Part shown: piece by piece, positions 25,554 through 41,335 of the stretch
Layout: each line of letters opens with the position of its first letter
How positions within the stretch are numbered: the stretch's first letter is position 1
NCBI GenBank assembly: GCA_921293015.1
Contig: OV121096.1
Location: 12,031,000-12,094,999 of the forward strand
Reading direction: 5' to 3'
Source: Phorcus lineatus
Lineage: Eukaryota; Mollusca; Gastropoda; Trochida; Trochidae
Length of the DNA: 64,000 nucleotides
The notes under the pieces: model-generated
Databases searched by the model: none
What the model was told of the DNA's origin: nothing
Seen by the model: only the letters and a program-made list of their open reading frames with translations
Position numbers and translations under genes: made by a program

Positions 25554-26006
25554 AGCAGTTATCGCTCTCATTATTTTTGAACACTCTATGTTGGTTACAT
25601 ACCTATCATTATTAGTGCTTCATGTCTATAGTATTAGAATGTAACCAATTCTACAACTAGGAGCATTTCACTTAAAAGATCAACTATTTGTTATAATGAA
25701 ATTTGAAATCATAGATAACATTTTATCCTGGGCTAAAGTGCAGTTACTTTAAAGATTCCAGTTTGTGTTCGATTATCAAAATTTCACTTTTCCATTCTTC
25801 CATTCTTGCATGATAATGAATCAGCGCTTGATTTTACTTGATATATGATTCATTGATAGCAGACATCTGCTTCTCAGGACACGTGGAAATTATGAACAAC
25901 AACCCTATGTAATATTGTGAAATTGTGAAATACAGTATAACTGTGGGTGGAAGAATTCCTTAAAGCAAAGTCACAGGGGGGAAGAGGCTGGTTAATTTGA
26001 TAAGCC
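25554..26006. other. AT-rich non-coding stretch
   Basis: Nothing was recognised beyond background. Confidence 0.5.
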
Positions 26007-26080
26007 GGGTTTAGTAACCGTATCATTTGGCACCCTGCGGACTGACCAGAGCAGCCGCTTGACCACTAGCTGACCACAAG
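26007..26080 (-). repeat. Possible tRNA-derived SINE head relic
   Basis: On the minus strand an A-box-like TGGTCAAGCGGC (26065-26054) is followed 46 bases after its start by a B-box-like GGTTACTAAACCC (26019-26007), then GGC. The spacing matches a tRNA-type internal RNA polymerase III promoter. The word AGTGGTCAAGCGG is typical of leucine/serine tRNA-like heads. The B box is degenerate (GGTTAC for GGTTCG), and no cloverleaf or tail was established. It is best read as a decayed SINE, not a working tRNA gene. Confidence 0.3.
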
Positions 26081-27718
26081 TTAGTTTGGGTCCGACGATC
26101 GGACGAAACGGACTTATTCACTTTACTGGGTGAGTGCTCGTTGATATTGCCTATAGTTCTTTAAGATGCTCTGGAATTGGTCTTGTAAGTTCGTTATGTA
26201 CCTCAACCAAGGGTAGCCATGCGAGTGATTTAATATGAGATTGGATCAAATGTATTTACGTTGACTGTGTGGTTTTCTTGATATGTTCTCTCTATGGAGT
26301 TTCAAAATGTCAATTGGTCTGTAGAATTGTTGATATGATTTGTTTGATATGTATGCGTATCATTTGACGTAATATTGTTTGAATTGTATTACCGTTATGG
26401 GATGTGTTTTTTCTGAATACTGTATGTGGTTGAAGACGTCTGTAGAATATTATTTTTTATATGGGGTCTTATGTTAGTGAGGATGAAAAAAACTCCTGGT
26501 TACTTTGGTACCAAGGACAGAAGCAGTCATGTGTGAGATTAATATCGTATACATGTAGTATGTAGTGTGTTTTACGTTCAAGGATGAAGTTAATGTATAT
26601 AAGAAATTACACATGTCAATCGGTCTGGCGAATGTTTATATGGATTCTTAATGTCAACCTTTCCGTTCAATTCAGATACATTTACAATGTTCATTGGCTT
26701 GTAGGAGATAGGATGCTGTTTTCTGAATACTTGAATCGCATATCGTTACTGATGCCAAGTGGTCTGGAGGATTTCGGAATTGATTTCTTGAATGCGCAGC
26801 TAGTTTCAAATTAAATTTCAATTTATCTTGATCGAATTCCGGGTAAAGTGTCATGTTTGATCATGTCAATTAAATGAATTTTATGTGCATCGCTACTTGG
26901 TGATGCAGGGGATGCAAAGTGTGTATTTCTTGGCAACTGTTTTATTCAAAACCTGTGATACTGACAAATTTGCCTGAACTGACAAATTAAATCATTTTGG
27001 AATAAATTCCCATGTAATTGACATTCGTTTATGTTTCGTTTAAGAAATATCTGAGTTATTTAATGCAGTCATTTAATGAAACATTAACCTTGATGTTATA
27101 TTTTGCTCGTCGACAAAATATTCAAAAATATAAAATCATTGTGAATATTCACACATATTTCTTTCGAAATGGCGATTAAATGATTAATGGTTGACATGAC
27201 CTGTTTGCAGAGCAATGGCGACGCGTCCCCATCACAAAAACAGATCAAATCTAGCTTTCATTTATCGAACCATCAGAGAGATTCGAAACTGTAGACCCAA
27301 AATTTAAACTGTACTATTATATTGAAATAAATGTCAAATAAGTGTTGCTGATGGGGATGGTTTTATGGCATTCAGATGTGCATTACATTAATTTTGACAG
27401 ATTAGAAATGTATATGTGAAAAATTCTGAGAAAATAACGTTTAATGATGAATAGATAAACGTAACCTAAACTATTAATTAGGAGTAATGACATAATCACC
27501 CCAGATTGCTGTCGTGTCGGAATTACGTATTTGACCAATACAATGCCGGACACTGTTAATTACGTGCAGCAGCCATGTGGTCAATTAACCAGGTGCTCAT
27601 TATCAGATCAGCTGACAGAGCTCACCTGTTCAAGACCTCTCCCTCTCATCCGGAAAACATCCCCCCACACACTCACACTCATATATAATCCCTAAAAAAA
27701 GTAGTAGTAGTAACAAGG
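26081..27718. other. Non-coding stretch with a motif-dense segment near 27.5-27.65 kb
   Basis: Most is AT-rich background. Around 27480-27650 the sequence is less AT-rich and dense in transcription-factor-like words: TAATTA, AATTACG twice, a CAGGTG/CACCTG E-box pair and CAGCTG. This looks like the kind of sequence conserved in developmental enhancers, but conservation cannot be judged from one genome. Confidence 0.35.
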
Positions 27719-27741
27719 ACCCTAACCTAACCCTAACCCTA
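27719..27741 (+). repeat. Short interstitial telomere-like repeat
   Basis: The run CCTAACCTAACCCTAACCC contains about three and a half units of CCCTAA (complement TTAGGG, the usual metazoan telomere repeat), one of them missing a C. It lies next to a GTAGTAGTAGTA run and a G-rich tract. Confidence 0.7.
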
Positions 27742-28993
27742 GGAACCATCGACCCTCTATAATATATTGGGGAGGGGGGTGCAGAGAGGAGAGGGGGGTT
27801 GTTTGGTTTTAGGGAAGGTGAGAAAGATTAGTTTTATTTCAGATGCTCTTGTCCATCAAAACACTGATTGGAACATCCTACCCTCGTTATCTACTGATTC
27901 TCTCAGCGCGGTGAGCCTTGTAAAAATGGACCTTTGGTCGAGCTGTGGTAACCGTTGTTCTTAGGCGCCAACGTGTTATAATTATATTGAAGTTGGAGAC
28001 GAAAACGTCGCTGTCAAAGTCAATATATTGGTTTTTGTCTTTGAAAGTCAATAGATTGGAATACTTCTTTGATTTAGAAGGATCGTGTGAAATTAATGAT
28101 TATGACCTTTTCGTTTTGTTCAAAAGTGTTGTAGGGTCTAATAATTGAAGACCTGTCCACGACAATGTCACTTTGTCATCATTTATGTAAGAGTTTGAGG
28201 GTTTTTTCTTACATTGCTTCTAACAGATTTACTTTTGGAACAGCAGTCTTTCCTTCATATTTGCTATGATTGCAAAGCAGAGATACAACGTTCAATACAA
28301 AGCCTAATTTATTAGATTTGTCCTTAATTAAAAGGGTTTTTGGCTACTTGCTTGTTTTAATAGTCCAGCACTACATATTAAAATGATGACTATATCTATC
28401 ATCATAAAATGACTTGTTTACATTCAAAAGGTCTATAACTTTGGTAACAGTGGTACGAGGAATCGCTGTAGTACTTTAAACTTTCCGATTTTTTCAAACT
28501 TAGAAAACTATAGTTTACATACTAATAAATCTACAAGACCTTTTCATTTCGTATGTCTACGTATAGCTTTCTGATCTCCTCGTCCAATCAGTGCAATGGT
28601 CTTGACGACATATGATACGTACTCTGTACATGGTTTGTGCTTAGTAATAGATATCAATCACCAAGTGTGTTACCGCGACAAATCCTCAAGCTTGTCTTCA
28701 TATGGTTTTAATTAATGGACTTAATGGATATTATAAGTAAATGGTGTTACTGTGTAAGTACTTGATTAATGCCTCTTATGTTGAAATATTGTTTCTTGTT
28801 GACATGCCAAAATCAACCGGTGTTTATACATCGTTATCGTATCAGAAAGGAAAAATATTTTATCGATTAAAACGTTTTTATTATTTGTCTGTTTTCAGAC
28901 CTTAGTTATGTCCTTTATAATAATGAAATCTAACTTCCACTGAACATGAAACTATGAGGTCAAACCTTGCTATTTGTTATGTGGGATCCACAT

Positions 28994-29110
28994 GTAGGTC
29001 ACGTGACCTACCGGAAACGTAATACCGAAGTACAATTGTATAAGTCACATTGGCCCACTTCAGCTGAAGAAATATTTATAAAGGTGGGGTAACCTTTCAG
29101 TCCAGATCAC
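28994..29110 (+). promoter_or_regulatory. Candidate core promoter with perfect E-box palindrome
   Basis: GTAGGTCACGTGACCTAC (28994-29011) is an 18-bp perfect palindrome. Its core GTCACGTGAC is the E-box form bound by USF/MITF/TFE-type bHLH-zip factors, and it also contains two nuclear-receptor half sites (AGGTCA and TGACCT) facing each other. An ETS-like CCGGAA follows at 29011. A good TATAAAG lies at 29077-29083 and initiator-like words TCAGTC (29097-29102) and TCACAA (about 29107) follow. This order is that of a RNA polymerase II promoter reading right. No downstream plus-strand coding frame is seen, so the transcript would be non-coding or begin with a UTR exon. Confidence 0.35.
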
Positions 29111-29544
29111 AATAGTATCAAAGTGTATTTCACCGGTTTAGTCAGTGTTGCAACAATTGGCATAAGAATCGCCGGTGCTACGGCACTCCCGTTCCCCCTC
29201 GAAATATGATCCGTCTGGACATCGTTTGCTGGAGTTTTATGGGCCCTGCAAAGCAGTGAGGTGTTTTTCACATCGCAAGTTACGCATTGTTTATGGCGCG
29301 TTGAAGTGAACGACGGCTGAGAAACACGTGTGATATATCCCGAAGTCGAGCGCTCTGGCATTTTGGGGGTCACATGACTCTCTGTTCTCTTGCAATGACT
29401 AGGCATTGTTCCCCACTCACCGCCCTCCCCCCAAACATCCGGGGATTTGAGCCTATTTTGAGAGTTATTTCGGCACAGCTGTCTTGACCACGGTTGAGCG
29501 GTATTCGAGAACCATCTCCGTTTAGGTTCAGTTTTCGTATCCAT
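29107..29544 (-). CDS. Unrecognised 145-codon open frame (weak candidate gene)
   Basis: This is an ATG-initiated frame on the minus strand, in a block much less AT-rich than its surroundings. The predicted product is basic, Ser/Thr/Asn-rich, with scattered Cys and no recognisable domain, signal peptide or clear membrane segment until a mildly hydrophobic last 20 residues. A TATAAATA word sits only about 10-20 bp before the ATG, too close for a normal UTR but notable. The block overlaps the candidate plus-strand promoter at 28994-29110. Long open frames are easier to get by chance in GC-richer DNA, so this may simply be a shadow of a regulatory island. No function is assigned. Confidence 0.2.
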   Translation of the reverse strand: MDTKTEPKRRWFSNTAQPWSRQLCRNNSQNRLKSPDVWGEGGEWGTMPSHCKRTESHVTPKMPERSTSGYITRVSQPSFTSTRHKQCVTCDVKNTSLLCRAHKTPANDVQTDHISRGNGSAVAPAILMPIVATLTKPVKYTLILL

Positions 29545-34718
<5,174 letters not shown>

Positions 34719-34754
34719 TTACACTGGAGTAACGAGCGTTCATTCCAAAAGCTT

Positions 34755-34915
34755 AAAGGCGTCCTTTCCAAGAGGAAAGAGGCACCCTTCCACACCTTTA
34801 CATAAAGGAAAGAGGCACCCTTCCACACCTTTCCATAGGCTTAAAGAACGCCCTTTCCAAAGCCTCTTTGGAAAGAACGCACGGCAAGGTGACCTTTCCA
34901 CAGCCTTTAAAACTA
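34755..34915. repeat. Left subterminal repeat block of the 6.6-kb element
   Basis: About 160 bp packed with CCTTTCC and GGAAAG words. It includes a tandem pair of a roughly 36-bp unit containing GGAAAGAGGCACCCTTCCAC (starting about 34773 and 34807). Arrays of short direct and inverted motifs close to the termini are transposase-binding regions in CACTA elements. That role here is inference. Confidence 0.75.
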
Positions 34916-36607
34916 ATTAGCGCCTTACCTGTCTGACCAAGAGTTATGTCCCTTTATTCTGTTTGTCAAATTCGTCATGTTATTGAATACCTTTAGAAGT
35001 TTTTGATTAAGTTAACCTATAGTTATTTTTACATTTTGAAAATCTTTATTTTGTTTGAAAGATTGATTCTTAAAAGACATGAAATTTAATTTAACTTTGA
35101 AAAAAATTTAAAATGTTTTTCATCGCAATTTTTTAACAAAAGAAGACTTTGTTTTTATGATGAATGATGAATCAAATCCTGCAAATTAGTTTATTAAAAT
35201 TTAGTGACTTAAACACATGAAATGAATAAGAGACATAGAGTTTGAAAATTGCATCATTTAAAATTAAAAGATATTTAGAAAATTGTATGAATTTAATCAT
35301 GGAAAATGTTAATAAACAATTTTTGGCAATGATTATCATTTGTTCGCAATAATTTGTTTGATTTCAAAGGTAAATGGTGACCTTTTTGAAAGTGAAGTTT
35401 GAAAGATTATCAATGACAAAGTACATACCCGTTTCAATCGTCAGAAAAAGTAATCCATGAATCCTATTAAATTTGGGTACCTTTCCAAATGATCTACTTT
35501 TTTCAAGTGACTGTAAGCATCGATAGCATTGCCGAACATTTTCTTCTCATTGGTTGAACGTATATTCTACAAGTTCATTGGTTTATAACGTTTGTCGTTG
35601 TTAAGATGTACTAATTAGCTGTGTAATGCCAAGAGTTATGTCAGTATGAACGGATGTTGACATAACCAAAGGGTCCAAAGCACTGGTGTGGGCCTGCTAT
35701 TTGAGACAAATAATCTGACAATGAAATTTGACAGGAAATAGATTACATAATAGGCACCTGTTAATTATGACAACATTAGGACCCAACTATGGACAGTATG
35801 CATTGAATCTGAGCAGTGTCTTGTGATGTGCAATTGCGTCGCCACATTCTAAACTCAGCATGAAGTACATAATTGACAAAACCAGTTTCATAAATAAATA
35901 TCAAAACTAAAAAAGTGTTATTATTTTTTTTTTTAATTCCAAGCTTCATAGGTTCAAAATTTAATTGGATCAGGTAAAAACTATTATGCATACAAGAATG
36001 TATGAATGAGTTTTTAAAAAGAATATAGAAGGTTGATGTAATAAGAGCATTGTGAAGATGACAATATCCCTTGTCAATCGTTAAATTTTATATAAAACAA
36101 CTAAATACAGGATCATATAACGAATATTTGTACTTTAATGTATGACTACATTGATCATGCATGTTTATGATTGTTCGATATGTATTTCGAAAAGATATAT
36201 ATGTCTCATAAATTATCATTACAGGAAAGTAAATTCTAAAGCAACAGCTAGTTCGCCGATCCGTTCGCTGTCCAAAATAAGGAAACATTTAGATATGTGT
36301 ATGTAAATTGCAACTTACAATGTCATGTATAATTATGGTAAAACTTATGATATCAACAACAAAGCGTTGATCTAATATTAATTCATTGTTCATGAGCTTA
36401 ACATAATAAAGAACATCTTAGAAATAGAATTTAGAAACATACAATCTAATGCTATTGTTTGATAATAACAAGCAAAACAGAAAAATCTTATAAAACAGAT
36501 CCACAAAAATATTTTATTGAATCTTACATATCCCCTATTTCAAATAATGCACCTTAGGCTTTCTGTGAGACGAATCGCTCATTATAAACAATATACATCT
36601 TGTTAAT

Positions 36608-36740
36608 TTGTCTAGCCGACAATCAAGAGTGCCTCTTTGATCTCATAGTGGTAATTAACTGGATGCGTTTAGTGTAGAGGCTGGACCAGAAAGGGGGAGG
36701 GGGCGTGAGGGGTGGGGCGTCTGGAAGTGACACTCGCTTG
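36608..36740 (+). repeat. Internal repeat copy 1 (with G-quadruplex motif)
   Basis: Starts with TTGTCTAGCCGACAATCAAG, a 20-mer that recurs exactly at 38363-38382, and keeps scattered similarity for about 110-130 bp (TGA, AATxAACTxGATG, GTGAGGGG, AAGTGAC in the same order). TTGTC and GACAA within the 20-mer can form a 5-bp hairpin. At 36693-36717 four G runs (5, 5, 4, 4) separated by 1-5 bases form a strong G-quadruplex motif. Confidence 0.7.
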
Positions 36741-37454
36741 GAAAGAGCGTCTGACAGGATTGCTTTCATTGCTATTTGGCGGTCTATGGTATATTATTCC
36801 CGCTATGCCATTGCCGAGACATGGACTAACGGATTATGAATTGAGTTTCACTTGAATGTCATATATAAAATATAAATTTAGCCAATGATCGAGTTTACAA
36901 TTTATGATGAAAATATTAGGCATTTCATTATTACATTAACAGGGCTTATTTCGGAGGTCACGTTTTAATATATCAAACCCAGTAACCACATACTTGAACC
37001 AAACCTCTATTGTCCACAAAAGATTTTATAGAAAGCTCAATCGGCTCATACATAGCTTAAAATATAGTTTTATGAACAATTCATTTCTGTTGATAGGTTT
37101 GCTCATTCATGAAACGGTATGAGATTGTTTTCTGACAATTCCTATGTTGTATCAATTCTTTTGAAATTAAGGAAATAATTTAAATTTCTGTATCAAGGTT
37201 AGAAACGCGGTGTAAAGTAAAATTATCAATAATATCAAGTCACAGAAACGGATGTATGAAAACATATTAATGGATATTTATAATCAACTGACGATACTTT
37301 ATACATATTGATACTACAATATGTGCACATATCCATTAAAAGTGGTAAATATTGTAAATAAAAACTTCACCTTGCGTATTAACCTCTGTCTAATAAGTAA
37401 ATTTTGGACTTGCTTCCATGGTGTGCTAACAGTGAAATAAATGGATGGTTAAGA

Positions 37455-37601
37455 CAATCAACAACGGGTTTCATATCATGTTATAAGATGTCTTACATTT
37501 CTTTTATCAACTCTCCATGCTCCAGATCTTGCTTTCTGTGAATGTTCTCTTTGCCGTTCAACAAACGGTTTCATACCATGTGATAATGTCGCATACATTT
37601 C
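37455..37601 (+). repeat. Diverged direct repeat pair (about 47-bp unit)
   Basis: 37455-37501 and 37555-37601 share CAACAA(C/A)GGTTTCATA(T/C)CATGT.ATAA...CATACATTTC-type sequence, 100 bp apart. This is a local duplication inside the 6.6-kb element. Confidence 0.6.
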
Positions 37602-38028
37602 ACATTCAAGCTCTTGATTTTGTCAAATAATCAAGTGCGCCTCAAGCTCGATTGTAGTGAATGCAAAAAATTAATAGACAAATATCGGACACGTCCAGAT
37701 GTTTTTGGGGAAATTGACAAAGTATGTTACATTTTCTCTTAATTTGTCTAAAATTTTAAGAGCAAATATATTTCTATATACATGGATATGAGTTCTATAC
37801 GGTAGTGACATTTTGAGCTACTTAACGAATAGAAACATCCTTAATTCAACACGTTTTATACAAATAAGTAAACGATTTTCGTGATTTCATCAATTACTAA
37901 GATTATTTTGAATTTAATTCACGTTTATAATCACGTGCTTCAGTTGAGCAACAATTTTGAAAATTTTCGCTATGCTTTGTTATTTATAGCACAAGTTCTC
38001 ACAGGTTTTTTACTTCTCTAATTCGTTG

Positions 38029-38162
38029 TTATGTTCTGTATCCATGTATTGTTTAATTTTGTTATGTTCTGTATCCATGTATTGTTATGTTCTGTATCCA
38101 TGTATTGTTATGTTCTGTATCCATGTATTGTTATGTTCTGTATCCATGTATTGTTTAATTTT
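38029..38162 (+). repeat. 23-bp tandem repeat, five units
   Basis: The unit TTATGTTCTGTATCCATGTATTG occurs at 38029, 38062, 38085, 38108 and 38131. The first and last are each followed by the same 9-bp spacer TTTAATTTT, so the original state may have been unit plus spacer, with later expansion of the unit alone. Open frames through it are artefacts. Confidence 0.95.
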
Positions 38163-38362
38163 GTATTGGTACGGCGTTGAAATTGACCAAATGACTTGTT
38201 CGCCAGTCCAAATTTTGTACGAAATAAAAATATGGTTATTAAACAATCTCATACAAATTGATAATACGGCTTACCTTGCTAAGTAACTACACAGGTCTCT
38301 CTGTCAACTCAGAGAGAGGATGTTGCACAATTTTATTACATGGTAATTAACCGTTCGTTACC

Positions 38363-38465
38363 TTGTCTAGCCGACAATCAAGGATGTCTCTCTGAACGTA
38401 ACATGACAATAAACTTGATGGGCGTGTGTGAGGGGCAGGGAGAGAGTCAGCAAAAGAAGTGACGT
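38363..38465 (+). repeat. Internal repeat copy 2
   Basis: Second copy of the block starting TTGTCTAGCCGACAATCAAG, 1755 bp to the right of copy 1 and in the same orientation. It retains GTGAGGGG and AAGTGAC in order, but the G-rich core is reduced and no longer forms four long G runs. Confidence 0.65.
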
Positions 38466-39387
38466 TGTTTGACAACAAAGATTAACGAGATCAAAATAAG
38501 ATATTAATTAATTAATAGGGCATATCCTCCCCCAAAGTATAAAGTATACCAATGGTTTCATAAAAATATAATGATATATATACTGTTGTTAGAATTTAAA
38601 AAATATGAAATCATAAAATTACACTGTATTCTCGAATGTTGAAAAGGTTGGTTGTTTCAATGAATGTCTTTATTCAACTAGAAAAATTCATGCTTTCGGG
38701 CATCCACATGACTACATGTATGTCATGTGAACATTATGTTGGAAAATATCTGCCTGTTAAATTTAAAAGCATGTGGACTGAATTTAGCAATTAACTTTTT
38801 TCAACTGAAAACAAGGTTTGATTACCAATAATATTGCTTTAAATCAAATCCTTTAGTATAGAAAAACATGTCTTGGCGAAAATCACAAAATAATATGAAA
38901 TAATGAAGAGAGGCTTCATAATTAACGCCACAAGAACAGACTGATGTTGGATATATAAAACGTTCATTTTATATTCATTTAGGTCGCTGCATTCAAGTCG
39001 AAGAGAGCAATATATTATTTGACAAATTCTGATTCATTTGCAAGTCAAGGTGGCTGTAGATATATGTCTCGTTATTCATAATCTATGTTAGAATATCAGT
39101 GATCTATATTTGGTAGGCATTGATCTAACGAAGAGATGTACTTTATACAACAAAATAACCTTGATTTAGACATTATTTATGTCAATCACTTACCTCAAAA
39201 TGAGGATGGTCTGGCTCATTCGGGTTAGTTCCCTTCAAACTTTCTATCCAACAAATTCATAAACACATTACACTCTTGCTTCTGGAGCGTCAAAATGTAC
39301 ACGCCCCATTTAAGAATACATAGTGTAATACTGATGTTGACATCCCCTACTCTTTTCTGCAATGTTCTTCTGTAAATTATTGACAAA

Positions 39388-39650
39388 GGGTCGTTCACAA
39401 GCATTTAGTTAACAGTAATCCTATTTAAAACAACATCAAGATTGACTTATTTATCTAGACCCAAGCTCAGTGCTACTCCGGGATTCTTCTAAAAGCTTTA
39501 TTATCAAAACAGAAATAACAGATTACACTGCATACCCACTTTACATTAAATAAAGAAGGGTCCTTAACAAGCATTTAGTTAACAATAATCCTATCTAAAA
39601 CAACATCAAGATCCATCTAGATCCAAGCTCCCTGCTTCTGCAGGGTTCTT
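39388..39650 (+). repeat. Direct repeat pair, about 95-100-bp unit
   Basis: 39388-39490 and 39558-39650 share GGGTC.TT.ACAAGCATTTAG, TTAACA.TAATCCTAT.TAAA, CAACATCAAGAT and ATCTAGA.CCAAGCTC in order, 170 bp apart. This is a tandem-type duplication that has accumulated substitutions and one short deletion. Confidence 0.85.
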
Positions 39651-41205
39651 AATTTCAAACTTGTTTTCTTATATTAATGGCTATATAGAGCATAGTTTAT
39701 CATATCAACTGTTTATATATGAAAATAACTTGATGCCTTTTACTTAAAGTGGCTTTATTCTAAGTTAAATTGTTTATTTTATGAAAAGTGGTACCTCATC
39801 CAAATTCCTCTACCTTAAAACATAGGTTTCTATGTTCATTAATATGTTTTGACTTGATGCCTCAAGCAAAATATAGAAAAAACAGCATGTTGTTATAAAC
39901 TCATGGTAAAATTCCGAATATCACTAAATATTTTAGTATCAGAGGAAATCATATGAGATGTGTGTGCTGGTCTTTTTGTTATTATTATTTATTTATTAAG
40001 ATGTATGTTCATCCTTTTTCGTGCCTCTATGCAAAATGATTTTGTGTGGTCATTCTCTTTCATCTATGTCATCCAGCATTCAATATTATTTGTTACAGTT
40101 AGTGACTTATTTTCTGAGATCCGCATGGGCAAATTTAGATTTTATTATTGTTATGTTGTTCTGATTTAAGAAAAATTAACAAATGTTACTAAAACAACGA
40201 GTTAGCGTCAGATAATACCATTTAGCTTCTCAGACCAATAAAACCTATCAGACTATGACCAGTTGTCAGCTTCAGGTATTGAGCAGGTGTCAAACGTGCT
40301 GTACAAACACATGCAGGTGGCTTGTAGACAAGTGACCATGTATCAGTCTGTTTTGTCAGGACGGTGTCTCTCGTGTCTTGAAACAACAGGATACACTGCT
40401 TTACCGCATCCTGTTATCCAATGAAATCTGAGAGGTTAGATAAGAAATTAAGAAAATCAAACTAATTTTGCATCGGCTTTCTTTTTCTCATCTGGTCGCC
40501 ATTATTGTTTGAATGTGATAGCTGGATGTAGAGATTGTGTCGTTTATCTTTTTAGCCACTGATCAGTGATGGGTTTTTGTTCTGTTCTTAAGCTAAAAAG
40601 GACTTGTATATTTATGTTATTGTGGATACATTCACTGAAAAGGTACGTTCCACATGTTTAACTGATCAACTAACACATGCTTTATTGATTTATGAAAGAA
40701 GTATATGCGGCAGCTTTTCATTTTTACCTAACTTAATTTAGCGCTTTGCAAATTCGTTACCTTCAGAGTAATGCACTTTAAGCATGTATTAGTGCGTGGA
40801 AAAGTGCCATATAACTATCCATAAAATTATTATAACAATCACGTTATACGTTAAATAACTATAAAGTAAATCCCTTTGATGACCTTTATAGATATGTGAA
40901 CTATGTTATCCAATTAAATATGATACTGTTTCCTTATATATGCCACTCAACCACTCGATTTAATACATGTTGAACTACTAACTTAATTCAAAATGACTTC
41001 TTAACAGCTTTTCATTTCACTTTTCTCCTAGTTATTAATTTTAAAATAATCGTTCCACGTCCATGATTAACACAGTTTCATGATCTCGTAATTTCATGAA
41101 ATCAAATTCATGTTTCAAATAAGAAATAAAAAACCCTTTTCAACCATACTGCTTAGAATTGAGAAAAACATAAAGTGCGATTTTATGCGCGCTTCATTGA
41201 CTTAA

Positions 41206-41306
41206 TCGATTTGGAAAGATAGGCAACGGAAAGGCGACCTTTCCTTAGTGTGGAAAGGACGCCTTTCAGTTTTTGGCAAGACCGCCTTGCCAAATTTGGA
41301 AAGTTA
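41206..41306. repeat. Right subterminal repeat block of the 6.6-kb element
   Basis: Carries GGAAAGG, CCTTTCC and TTGGCAAG/CTTGCCAA words in both orientations. It includes the 16-bp block 41251-41266, the exact inverse of 34755-34770 in the left end. This mirrored arrangement is the main evidence, beyond the terminal repeats, that the two ends belong to one element. Confidence 0.75.
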
Positions 41307-41335
41307 TGGAATGAACGCGCGTTACTCCAGTGTTA

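Larger units (their letters stand above)
34719..41335. mobile_element. 6.6-kb candidate non-autonomous DNA transposon with CACTGG ends
   Basis: The left end CACTGGAGTAACG... (34722-34747) and the right end (41307-41332, ...CGTTACTCCAGTG) are inverted copies matching at 25 of 26 positions. Both are flanked directly by TTA (34719-34721 and 41333-41335), a plausible 3-bp target duplication. Just inside both ends lie short CTTTCC/GGAAAG repeats in both orientations. AAAGGCGTCCTTTCCA at 34755-34770 recurs as its exact reverse complement at 41251-41266. CACT-type ends, a 3-bp duplication and subterminal repeats fit CACTA/EnSpm elements. A TWA duplication would also fit PIF/Harbinger. The interior (about 6.2 kb) is AT-rich and holds no transposase frame, so the copy would be non-autonomous or decayed. 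Confidence 0.7.
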
